DNA of 40,081 nt from Candidatus Magasanikiibacteriota bacterium. GTDB lineage: Bacteria; Patescibacteriota; Patescibacteriia; Magasanikbacterales; GWA2-37-8. The stretch lies in assembly GCA_016234265.1 (NCBI GenBank), contig JACRFW010000033.1, forward strand, positions 1 through 40,081, in the 5' to 3' direction. Shown here piece by piece: positions 23,809 through 30,615 of this stretch (its first letter is position 1; the number at the start of each line of letters is the position of its first letter). Under the pieces are notes generated by a model, which saw nothing but the letters and a program-made list of their open reading frames with translations, was not told where the DNA came from and searched no databases. The translations under genes were made by a program, and so were the position numbers.

Positions 23809-26409
23809 TTAGACAACAATACTTACGAGTTTCCCCTTCACATAAATAATTTTCTTCGGCTCTTTGCCTTCCAGCCATTTCTGCACTTTCTCGCTCGCGA
23901 GCGCGGCTTGCTTTACATCTTCTTCGCTGGCCTCCGGAACAAGTCCCATCTCCTCTCGAACCTTTCCGTTTACCTGCACAACTATCGTCATCGACTGGTT
24001 TTTAATTTTATTAAGATCATATTGTGGCCAAGTTTCTTTACTAATAGGAGAATTGTGACCTAAATTTTCCCACAACTCTTCACAAAAATGGGGGGCGAAC
24101 GGCGATAGCAAAAGTAGAAGCGTCTCAAAATGTACCCTCTTAATATTCTTTTTTGAGAAGTGGTTAGTTAACGTCATCAATTGGGCGATCGCAGTATTAA
24201 ACTTCATCTGATCAATATCATCAGAAACTTTTTTTACGGTTGTCTGCAAATGGTTTTCATCTATATTAGAGAACGTTGCGTTTTCTGATATTTTCTCCTG
24301 TAAATTCCAAACCTTATCCAAAAATCTGCGCACTCCAACTAGGCCATTGGTGTCCCACATCACGGCCTGGTCAAATGGCCCCATGAACATGATGTACATA
24401 CGAAAAGCGTCCGTGCCAAATTTTTCCACCATTTCATCGGGGTTGATGACGTTCCCGCGGCTCTTGCTCATTTTTTCACCATCGGGCCCAAGAATCATGC
24501 CGTGGCTGGTGCGCTTTTTGTACGGTTCGTGGGTGGGCACCGCGCCAATATCAAATAAAAATTGATTCCAGAAACGCGAGTACAAAAGATGCAATACGGT
24601 ATGCTCCATCCCGCCGTTGTACCAGTCCACGCCGCCTTCGCCCGGCTTCGCGTCGGGCTTCGGCGAGCCAAGCCAGTATTTTAATTTTTTCATTGAGGCA
24701 AATTCTTTTTTGTTCTTGGGGTCGCAGTAGCGGAGGAAATACCAACTACTCCCCGCCCAGTTTGGCATGGTGTCGGTCTCGCGGCGGGCTTTGCCGCCAC
24801 AGCGTGGACACCTTGTGTTCACCCATTTCTCCATCGCCGCGAGCGGCGACTCACCGGTGTCGGTCGGTTCATACTTTGCTACTTTCGGAAGTTTCAGCGG
24901 AAGTTTTTCATCAGGGATCCAGCCCGGGTTCATTTCTTCACCTTTACTCTCAAACTTTTTATTTTTCGCACAGGCTTCACAAAATACGAGCGGGAGCGGC
25001 TCGCCCCAGTAGCGCTGACGCGAGAACACCCAGTCGCGGAGTTTGAAATTTACTTTGCGTTTGCCAACACCTTTTTCTTCCAGCCACTGAATCATTTTTT
25101 CTTTAGCTTCTAACGCCTTCAGCCCATTAAGAAAAGCTGAGTTACAAACTAATCCGTCTTCAAGTTCTTCCGCACCATTCTCTTCGATAATTTTTAACAT
25201 CTCTTCCGGAGTGTACACATCTGAATAACTGGCATTTAATTCGTCTATACTACCGTGAGCCGTTCCATTTTTATCAAATTTTAAACCACTAACATGTTTC
25301 GCCGCGCAAATTACTATTTTGATCGGCAACCCAAACTTTTTCGCAAACTCATAGTCACGCTCGTCGTGCGCTGGCACGGCCATGATGGCGCCCGTGCCGA
25401 CCCCGCCCATCACATAGTTCGTGACCCACACCGGTATCTCTTCGCCATTAGCCGGGTTCACGGCTTTAATGCCAGTATCAACGCCGGTTTTCTCTTGTTC
25501 ATCACGATCGGCTGTCGCCACACGTTCTTTCAAAGTTGCCTCCACATTTTTTTTTACCTTTTCGCTGGCCTGCCACCCAACCTTAAGCCAGCTTTGCGCG
25601 AGCTCCGCCGATACCGCCACAAATGTCGCGCCAAAAATAGTGTCAGGGCGAGTAGTAAAGACGGTGAGCGAACGAGAAATAGGAAGATCCTTCGCTTCGC
25701 TCTGGATGACAAACTGAACCTCCGCTCCTTCCGAGCGGCCGATCCAATTCTCCTGCTGAATACGAGCCGGAGCGATGTAATCCACTTCTTTCAAGCCCTC
25801 CAGCAACTTGTCAGCGTACTTCGTGATCGCGAGCATCCACTGTTCTTTGTTGCGTTGCTCCACCGGCGTGCCACAGCGCTCACAACAGCCCTGCACGACC
25901 TCTTCATTCGCCAGGCCAATCTTGTCTTTCGGACACCAGTTGATGGGCTGATTTTTTTTGTAAGCCAGTCCGTGTTTATACAATTGTAAAAATATCCACT
26001 GCGTCCAGCGATAGTATTCTGGGTCAGTGGTATCAACACTGCGCGACCAATCAAAACTATACCCAAGGCTTTTGAGCTGACGTGTGAACGTGGCGATATT
26101 TTCTTTTGTTACTTTAGCCGGCGGACGGCCGGTCTTGATAGCGTAGTTTTCCGTTGGCAGACCAAACGCATCAAAACCGATTGGATACAAAACATTATAA
26201 CCTTCCATCCGCTTCTTGCGGCTGATAACATCCATGGCGGTGAAAGGGCGCGGATGCCCCACATGAAGACCAGCCCCAGACGGATACGGAAACTCAATCA
26301 AAGCATAAAACTTTTTTTTCTTAGCGTCTTCTTTAACAGAAAAAGTCTTCTCCTTTTCCCAGCGCCGCTGCCAACGCTTTTCAATTTCTTTTGGATTATA
26401 ACTTTTCAT
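23809..26409 (-). CDS. leuS: leucyl-tRNA synthetase, with repeat-encoded insert
   Basis: The 866-residue class I synthetase charges tRNA-Leu. HIGH-type motif YPSGAGLHVGHPRPF is at about 37-51 and KMSKS in DGEKMSKSRGNVINP at about 650. The editing domain has VFTTRPDTIFGATFVAVSAE and the Thr-rich and Asp sites around MAVPAHDERDYEFAKKFGLP. Cys pairs in the zinc region (NWCPKDK, CCERCGTP, TRCPRCG) are present. Residues about 232-246 (IQSEAKDLPISRSL) are encoded by a half palindromic repeat and lie just before the editing-domain VFTTRPDT motif, replacing the usual short linker. The C-terminal domain is complete. Confidence 0.97.
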   Translation of the reverse strand: MKSYNPKEIEKRWQRRWEKEKTFSVKEDAKKKKFYALIEFPYPSGAGLHVGHPRPFTAMDVISRKKRMEGYNVLYPIGFDAFGLPTENYAIKTGRPPAKVTKENIATFTRQLKSLGYSFDWSRSVDTTDPEYYRWTQWIFLQLYKHGLAYKKNQPINWCPKDKIGLANEEVVQGCCERCGTPVEQRNKEQWMLAITKYADKLLEGLKEVDYIAPARIQQENWIGRSEGAEVQFVIQSEAKDLPISRSLTVFTTRPDTIFGATFVAVSAELAQSWLKVGWQASEKVKKNVEATLKERVATADRDEQEKTGVDTGIKAVNPANGEEIPVWVTNYVMGGVGTGAIMAVPAHDERDYEFAKKFGLPIKIVICAAKHVSGLKFDKNGTAHGSIDELNASYSDVYTPEEMLKIIEENGAEELEDGLVCNSAFLNGLKALEAKEKMIQWLEEKGVGKRKVNFKLRDWVFSRQRYWGEPLPLVFCEACAKNKKFESKGEEMNPGWIPDEKLPLKLPKVAKYEPTDTGESPLAAMEKWVNTRCPRCGGKARRETDTMPNWAGSSWYFLRYCDPKNKKEFASMKKLKYWLGSPKPDAKPGEGGVDWYNGGMEHTVLHLLYSRFWNQFLFDIGAVPTHEPYKKRTSHGMILGPDGEKMSKSRGNVINPDEMVEKFGTDAFRMYIMFMGPFDQAVMWDTNGLVGVRRFLDKVWNLQEKISENATFSNIDENHLQTTVKKVSDDIDQMKFNTAIAQLMTLTNHFSKKNIKRVHFETLLLLLSPFAPHFCEELWENLGHNSPISKETWPQYDLNKIKNQSMTIVVQVNGKVREEMGLVPEASEEDVKQAALASEKVQKWLEGKEPKKIIYVKGKLVSIVV
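25676..25712. repeat. half palindromic repeat inside leuS
   Basis: AGGAAGATCCTTCGC and CTCTGGATGACAA correspond to one arm of the 110-bp family. It encodes IQSEAKDLPIS in the leuS frame. The opposite arm is absent. Confidence 0.8.
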
Positions 26410-26496
26410 AAATATTTTTATTTACCTCGCCGAAGCTTTAGCGAAGGCGGGCCACTTTTTTTCTATTTTGTGTGGATCGTATTGGTGCATATAATG

Positions 26497-26617
26497 TTGT
26501 CATCCAGAGGCCACCGCCGAAGGATCTTCCTATTTTTCAACTCGTTCGTAATTGTTGTGTGAAAAAGATTGAGAACTAGGAAGATTCTTCACCCCTGCGA
26601 CGGGGTTCTGAATGACA
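26497..26617. repeat. ~120-bp palindromic repeat upstream of leuS
   Basis: Starts TTGTCATCCAGAGGCC with GAAGGATCTTCC and ends GACGGGGTTCTGAATGACA, with the inner GGAAGATTCTTC. It lies between the inositol monophosphatase-family gene and leuS. Nearby at 26424-26455 is a shorter GCCGAAGC/GCGAAGGCGGG motif. Confidence 0.85.
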
Positions 26618-26626
26618 TTTTACTTT

Positions 26627-27394
26627 TTATTTTAACAACTCTAAAACCTTCAGGTGTAATTTTGGATTTGCCATAACAATATCTCGTCTCCCCCGCCGCC
26701 ACGGGTTGCCATCGGCATCAGTCACCACCGCCCCGGCTTCGGCGCAAATGAGCGCCGGCGCGGCGTAGTCATAATCAAACCCAGCGTTCTCGGCAAAAAA
26801 ATCCACGCCGCCACTCGCCAAGTAGCAACTCGCGAGCATAGTGCCGAGGTTGTGCATCCAGACAGTTGTATTGTTGTTGATCCGATCAAGCAAACGCTTA
26901 AATTCCGGCTCTTTCTGGGATGGCCGGTCCGTGCGCACGGCTAAACCATACCCATGGTCCAAGGACGATACCTCATTCACCCGGATAGGCAGACCGTTCA
27001 GGCTCGCACCGCGGCCTTTGACCGCGAAAAACAGTTCCTCCACCAGCGGCTGATATACAGCGGCAAACTGCGGCTCGCCATTTTCATACACCGCCACCAT
27101 GATACACCACATCGGAATGCCTTTCGCAAAGTTCCGCGTGCCATCAATCGGGTCAATGATCCACTCAAATTGCGCGCCAGGGTTGATGTCATTTTTCATT
27201 TCCTCGCTATGAATAGCGTGATCGGGGAAAGTTTGCTGGATCTTTTTTATAAAAAAATCACTTACCGCTTCATCGGCTTCGGTAACGAGATCGCCCAAAT
27301 GCGCTTTTGCCCGCGCTGAAACACCCTTCTGGAAATAACCCTTAGCCAATGCCCCCGCCTCACGGATGGTATCCTTAAGAAATTGATCAATCAT
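26627..27394 (-). CDS. inositol monophosphatase family protein
   Basis: A 255-residue lithium-sensitive-type Mg-dependent phosphatase. The metal-binding signatures are GDLVTEADEAVSDFF (about 34), HSEE (about 61), EWIIDPIDGTRNFAKGIP (about 76-93; D-P-I-D-G-T) and GFDYDYAAPALICAEAGAVVTDADG (about 203, the second D-x-A-A region). Family members dephosphorylate inositol-1-phosphate, fructose-1,6-bisphosphate or 3'-phosphoadenosine-5'-phosphate; which applies here cannot be told from the motifs. It is transcribed from the minus strand between leuS and an inverted-repeat element. Confidence 0.92.
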   Translation of the reverse strand: MIDQFLKDTIREAGALAKGYFQKGVSARAKAHLGDLVTEADEAVSDFFIKKIQQTFPDHAIHSEEMKNDINPGAQFEWIIDPIDGTRNFAKGIPMWCIMVAVYENGEPQFAAVYQPLVEELFFAVKGRGASLNGLPIRVNEVSSLDHGYGLAVRTDRPSQKEPEFKRLLDRINNNTTVWMHNLGTMLASCYLASGGVDFFAENAGFDYDYAAPALICAEAGAVVTDADGNPWRRGRRDIVMANPKLHLKVLELLK

Positions 27395-27440
27395 AGTTTA
27401 CAGAACTTGTAGCGGGTTAAAAATACTTTATATTTAGTTT

Positions 27441-27530
27441 CAGCCAAAATTGATTTTAATTTTTGCGGCGGCCATTACGCCCCGCCACTAGCGGGTTTGG
27501 ACGCTATAAAACTAAAACCAATTTTGGCTG
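27441..27530. repeat. 90-bp inverted-repeat element with nested hairpin
   Basis: Outer arms CAGCCAAAATTG (27441-27452) and CAATTTTGGCTG (27519-27530) are perfect, and the match continues inward with single mismatches (TTTTA, TTTT). The loop contains a second hairpin CCCGC/GCGGG (27481-27495). No open frame covers it. It looks like a MITE-like or structured RNA element. Confidence 0.7.
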
Positions 27531-27581
27531 ACTTTAATGGTTCACCATGAGTTAACAGTGCAGGTAGTCTACGAAAAAAGG

Positions 27582-28460
27582 TCATTTTTGGCAAGTCGGG
27601 CAGAAATGGGTCCCCCGTCCGGCCACGCGAGTTTTCTTAATTATAGTGCCGCACTTTTTGCATGGCTCCCCGTCGCGATCATAGACACGTAAAAAATCCG
27701 TGTAGTTCCCTTTGCGCCCGCTGCTATCCAGAAAATTGCGAAAGGTGGTGCCGCGATGAAACAAAGCTTCTTTGAGTATTTTTGGGATACAGTCAAACAA
27801 TTTTTTCTGCTCCGCTTTAGTAACATCCCCGGCGCGGCGCATCGGGCGCACTCCGGCACAAAAGCACACTTCGTCGGCATAAATATTCCCCAGTCCGGCG
27901 ACCAGTTCCTGGTTCAAAAGCAACGCTTTCACCAGAGCGCGAGACCGCTTGATAAAGAGCAAAGAAAAATAAAAAAATGTAAATGCTTTTGAGAATGGCT
28001 CCGGGCCAAAATTCTGTAGTACCTTCGCGACAACAGGCGCGTCTGCCAATTTCATATACCCAAAAATTCGCATGTCGTTAAAGAACAGCTGCCCGCCGTC
28101 GCTAAACACCAACGCTACCCGTGTGTGCTTGTTGGGCAAATTCTCAATGTCACTCTCGGAGAGTTTGTGCCCGCCCGCCACCAATTCAACTCGTTTTTTA
28201 ATTTCCCGCTCATAAATCAGCTGACCCGTCATTTTCAAATGCGCCAAGACGCTCTTCGTCCCTTTCTTTAATTGGAACACCATTAGTTTCCCTCGCCGCT
28301 CAATGGCGGCGATGGAGTTGCCGGTAAGCGCTTGAACAAATTTTGTCTTCACATTGCCGACAGACGTATGGTGGTACACCTGAACATGAACAATTTTTTT
28401 GTTCAAGATCTTTTTGACCAGGCCGCGGCGGATTGTCTCAACTTCGGGGAGTTCGGGCAT
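27582..28460 (-). CDS. mutM: formamidopyrimidine-DNA glycosylase (Fpg/MutM)
   Basis: The 292-residue glycosylase/AP lyase removes 8-oxoguanine and FapyG. PELPEVETIRRGL gives the catalytic N-terminal Pro and Glu. Lys in KLMVFQLKKG (about 58) and the H2TH region AKALLLNQELVAGLGNIYADEVCFCAGVRP (about 183) are present, and the C-terminal zinc finger is C-KKC-GT...HFCPTCQ with four Cys. There is a loop extension around 90-110 (KRVELVAGGHKLSESDIENLP) compared with E. coli. The start overlaps the glycosyltransferase end by 23 bp, so the two are an operon. Confidence 0.96.
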   Translation of the reverse strand: MPELPEVETIRRGLVKKILNKKIVHVQVYHHTSVGNVKTKFVQALTGNSIAAIERRGKLMVFQLKKGTKSVLAHLKMTGQLIYEREIKKRVELVAGGHKLSESDIENLPNKHTRVALVFSDGGQLFFNDMRIFGYMKLADAPVVAKVLQNFGPEPFSKAFTFFYFSLLFIKRSRALVKALLLNQELVAGLGNIYADEVCFCAGVRPMRRAGDVTKAEQKKLFDCIPKILKEALFHRGTTFRNFLDSSGRKGNYTDFLRVYDRDGEPCKKCGTIIKKTRVAGRGTHFCPTCQK

Positions 28461-29124
28461 AAGTTAAAAGCTGCTTCAAAAAAAGAAGGTGTTCCCGCGC
28501 GTTAAGCTTTGATTGGCTATGTTCCCGCTTGCGAAAGTGGAATGGAATCTCTTTGAGAGTAGCATAATTGCCCTGGCACAAAATCTCAAATAAAATTTTA
28601 TAACCAACCGTAGTCAGTGTCACCCCAGCGATGACGCGCCGGTGCAGAAAAAAATAACCGCTCAAAGGGTCTTCTGCCGGCACTTTGGTGATCTTACCAG
28701 CCAACGACACACCGACTTTGGAAATCAGCCGACGCCACCACGGCCAATCATCAACGCGGCTCCCGGGCAGAAAACGGCTGCCGATGACAATGTCGTTGGT
28801 TGCCAGTGAGGAAAGAATTTGCGGAAGAATTGTTGGGTCATGACTCAAATCAGCATCCATCACGCCCAGCACATCGCCTTTCGCCGCCGCCAACCCGGCG
28901 CGCACTGCCGAGCCCAACCCTAATTTTCCGGAGCGATGAATCACGGTAATCGGATATTTTGCCGCTAACTTTTCCGCGACCGCACCCGTGCCGTCCGGTG
29001 AATTATCATCAACAATAATAATTTCTACCGCAAGGTTCCTAGGCAAAAATTCAAAAATCTCCGCTAACAGCGGGGGCAAATTATCGGCCTCGTTATAGGT
29101 CGGAATAATGAGCGAGACAAACAT
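28438..29124 (-). CDS. GT2 family polyprenol-phosphate mannosyltransferase-like protein
   Basis: A 228-residue GT-A fold enzyme: SLIIPTYNEADNLPPLL (1-20), EIIIVDDNSPDGTGAVAE (about 35), LGLGSAVRAGLAAAKGDVLGVMDADLSHDP with the metal-binding DAD, FLPGSRVDDWPWWRRLIS and a basic tail. This matches dolichyl-phosphate mannose synthase/polyprenol-monophosphomannose synthase. No C-terminal membrane domain is seen, so it is the short form. It would make a lipid-linked mannose or glucose donor for surface glycans. The minus-strand -10 box lies 6 nt before the ATG, so the mRNA may be leaderless. Confidence 0.9.
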   Translation of the reverse strand: MFVSLIIPTYNEADNLPPLLAEIFEFLPRNLAVEIIIVDDNSPDGTGAVAEKLAAKYPITVIHRSGKLGLGSAVRAGLAAAKGDVLGVMDADLSHDPTILPQILSSLATNDIVIGSRFLPGSRVDDWPWWRRLISKVGVSLAGKITKVPAEDPLSGYFFLHRRVIAGVTLTTVGYKILFEILCQGNYATLKEIPFHFRKREHSQSKLNAREHLLFLKQLLTYARTPRS

Positions 29125-29130
29125 GGCCCT

Positions 29131-29159
29131 ATTGTACAGAAACGGCTTATCTTCGGCAA
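29131..29159 (-). promoter_or_regulatory. promoter of the glycosyltransferase-mutM unit
   Basis: Minus strand -35 TTGCCG (29154-29159), 17-bp spacer, -10 TACAAT (29131-29136). The distance to the ATG at 29124 leaves room for little or no 5' leader. Confidence 0.55.
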
Positions 29160-29176
29160 TGTTTTTTCCCTTAAAT

Positions 29177-29221
29177 AAACCCGACCCTGCGACTAGTCGC
29201 AGGGTATCTGGGCGGGTTTTT
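29177..29221 (+). terminator. nested hairpin terminator
   Basis: Outer arms AAACCCG (29177-29183) and CGGGTTT (29213-29219) enclose a perfect 22-nt palindrome (29184-29205, ACCCTGCGACT and its complement), then a T-run. A GCGGAG/CTCCGC hairpin follows at 29227-29242. It lies in the divergent region before the GC-rich island, so what it terminates on the plus strand is unclear. Confidence 0.6.
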
Positions 29222-29261
29222 TAGTAGCGGAGTCGGCTCCGCCGACATATTAGACATAATT

Positions 29262-29301
29262 GCCCGCTTACCCTAAAGCTTACTGCAGGGTATTCGCGGG
29301 C
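29262..29301 (+). other. second nested hairpin of similar design
   Basis: GCCCGC (29262-29267) pairs with GCGGGC (29296-29301), enclosing ACCCT/AGGGT. The layout and the GCAGGGTAT string resemble the hairpin at 29177-29221, as if one element was duplicated. A short CTTCT follows, not a full T-run. Confidence 0.5.
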
Positions 29302-29361
29302 TTCTAATAAGCCATTTTCAAATCAAAAATGCTTATCTTAGCCAAAATAATCCGACCGGCC

Positions 29362-29390
29362 TTGACAAAAAACCCATTTTGTGGTATACT
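29362..29390 (+). promoter_or_regulatory. strong sigma-70 type promoter of GC-rich island
   Basis: Perfect -35 TTGACA (29362-29367), 17-bp spacer, -10 TATACT (29385-29390). The following leader of about 190 nt has GGTTAGC/GCTAACC (29433-29459 region) and CCGCTCA/TGAGCGG (29464-29481) hairpins before the ribosome binding site. Confidence 0.82.
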
Positions 29391-29577
29391 GTCCTTTTTT
29401 GAAAGTGAAGGAAGCTAGGGCGATCGATAGTGTGGTTAGCGCCAGAGAGAGGCTAACCAGACTACCGCTCACCAGTGAGCGGAACCAGCGAATACTGAAT
29501 AGCTTATGGCGCAATAGTGCAACATGAGCGAAGGCCAATCGGCTGTTTCAGTGTTAACTGGCAAGGAGTGTACTACA

Positions 29578-29958
29578 ATGGCGAAGTCCCACAGGACCGT
29601 GGCCCCGTTCGCGCCCCCCGCCGAGTTCCAGAAGCTGACCGGCCGCAAGAACGGCGGGCTCCGTGGCATCCGGTGCATGAAGGAGGCCGAGCGCGAGGCG
29701 CGCGTCGAGGAGGCCAACCTCGAGCCCGGCGAGTGGTTGGAGTACCTCGTCGGCGGCCGGTTCGCGAGCCGGCTCCAGTGGCTCCAGGCGCGGGCGGTGG
29801 AGCTCTACCAGGAGGCCACCGATCTCCTGGCGAAGCTGATGGCCCTGCAGTCCGGGGCGGCGGCCTTCCGGACCAAAGAGGTCAAGAAGGTCAGGCCGCC
29901 CAAGCAGCGCCCCATGTACGTCCGGCGGCCGGCCATCAAGCGGCCGAAGGCGGCCTAG
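29578..29958 (+). CDS. GC-rich basic protein of unknown function
   Basis: A 126-residue protein from the ATG at 29578, chosen because AAGGAG sits 9 nt upstream; an in-frame ATG at 29524 lacks a site. I do not recognise it. Residues 40-100 are strongly helical and charged (EAEREARVEEANLEPGEWLEYL, LQWLQARAVELYQEATDLLAKLMALQ) and the C-terminus (about 100-126) is very Lys/Arg/Pro-rich (KEVKKVRPPKQRP, RRPAIKRPKAA), suggesting nucleic-acid binding. Codons end in G/C nearly throughout, unlike flanking genes. Long frames on the opposite strand here follow from that composition. A strong promoter and a structured leader precede it. Confidence 0.65.
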   Translation: MAKSHRTVAPFAPPAEFQKLTGRKNGGLRGIRCMKEAEREARVEEANLEPGEWLEYLVGGRFASRLQWLQARAVELYQEATDLLAKLMALQSGAAAFRTKEVKKVRPPKQRPMYVRRPAIKRPKAA

Positions 29959-30041
29959 TCCCCAGGCCACGACAAAGTCGTCGGAAGTTGGTGGAAGCAG
30001 TCGCGCAAGCGGCCGCTTCCCTGACGGGGGAAACCTGGGGA
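29959..30041 (+). ncRNA. candidate structured RNA or 3' untranslated region
   Basis: TCCCCAGG (29959-29966) pairs with CCTGGGGA (30034-30041). Inside are ACGAC/GTCGT (29969-29981) and GGAAGC/GCTTCC (29993-30020), making a closed multi-branch shape. The outer arm begins right after the stop codon of the upstream gene. I see no match to a known RNA family. Confidence 0.35.
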
Positions 30042-30136
30042 GTGAGGTGTGCGAAAATATCCGCACCCTCCTCCCCGCAGTTCCCAGTTTTTGCTCCAGC
30101 GAAGATTGAGAAGTGCACAACCCGCACCGCCATCGG

Positions 30137-30165
30137 TTGACGGTCTTGACAAAAGAGCGTACAAC
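30137..30165 (+). promoter_or_regulatory. possible promoter for the small membrane-protein gene
   Basis: TTGACG (30137-30142), 17-bp spacer, TACAAC (30160-30165). A second, perfect TTGACA (30146-30151) lies 9 bp downstream but has no good -10 at the right distance. Confidence 0.45.
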
Positions 30166-30189
30166 ACAGTTAGCCTCAAGGAGGCGGAC

Positions 30190-30336
30190 ATGTTTCTGGA
30201 GAAGTGGAAGCTAGGGGCTTACAACGTCGCCTTCATCGTGGCGTTGGCCGCGTGCAGGGCGCTCACCATTAGCTACTGCATCTACGAGGCTCTGAACAAT
30301 GAGCTGCGGCAGAAGTTCCGGAAGTTGCGTCTCTAG
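30190..30336 (+). CDS. small single-pass membrane protein
   Basis: A 48-residue protein, MFLEKWKLGAY then a hydrophobic segment (about 12-33, VAFIVALAACRALTISYCIY), ending with a basic helix (RQKFRKLRL). AAGGAGG lies 6 nt before the ATG, a near-ideal ribosome binding site. It is GC-rich in the third codon position like its neighbours in the island. No family is recognised. Small proteins of this type can be regulators of membrane complexes or toxins; I have no evidence for either. Confidence 0.55.
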   Translation: MFLEKWKLGAYNVAFIVALAACRALTISYCIYEALNNELRQKFRKLRL

Positions 30337-30391
30337 ATGGTAATCAAAGAGGCGCAACAATGAACAAACCCCCCTACCAAAGGGCTACCCC

Positions 30392-30568
30392 ATGGCGTCA
30401 TCGCTCATCCCCGCATTCTGTGGCTGGCTCCTCGTGGCGCTCGCGATCTGCGCGGCGGCGGCAGCCACCATCAGACGACTGATCCGGACCCTGACAGTGT
30501 CAGAGGTAAAAGAGCGCGGCAGTCACGCGCGCTTCTGTCAGAGGTGGCAAATGCTTTGCCCCTTGTGA
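30392..30568 (+). CDS. possible small membrane protein, start uncertain
   Basis: A 58-residue frame, MASSLIPAFCGWLL... with one membrane segment (about 5-26) then a basic stretch (IRRLIRTLTVSEVKERG). AAAGGG lies about 8 nt before the ATG. An overlapping 40-codon frame from 30361 has a comparable site (AGAGG) but encodes a very Ser/Arg-rich peptide without structure, so I prefer this one. It is GC-rich and ends 4 bp before the terminator. Coding status is uncertain. Confidence 0.35.
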   Translation: MASSLIPAFCGWLLVALAICAAAAATIRRLIRTLTVSEVKERGSHARFCQRWQMLCPL

Positions 30569-30572
30569 CAAC

Positions 30573-30601
30573 AAAACATCCCGACTCAGTCGGGATGTTT
30601 T
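30573..30601. terminator. bidirectional terminator between the island and gdhA
   Basis: Fourteen-base arms AAAACATCCCGACT and AGTCGGGATGTTTT with a one-base centre. It separates the plus-strand island from the 3' end of gdhA on the minus strand, with T-rich ends on both sides. The core GACTCAGTCGGGAT is shared with arms of the 110-bp repeat family. Confidence 0.82.
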
Positions 30602-30615
30602 GTTTGACATCGTCG

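Noticed and set aside
29517-30140. 207-codon plus frame and 188-codon minus frame over the GC-rich island
   Set aside because: Both are low-complexity Ala/Arg/Gly/Leu-rich frames caused by GC-rich codons. The 29578 frame has the promoter and ribosome site.
30361-30483. 40-codon frame overlapping the small gene at 30392
   Set aside because: It has a fair ribosome site but encodes a Ser/Arg/Pro-rich peptide without hydrophobic or structured parts; kept only as an alternative.
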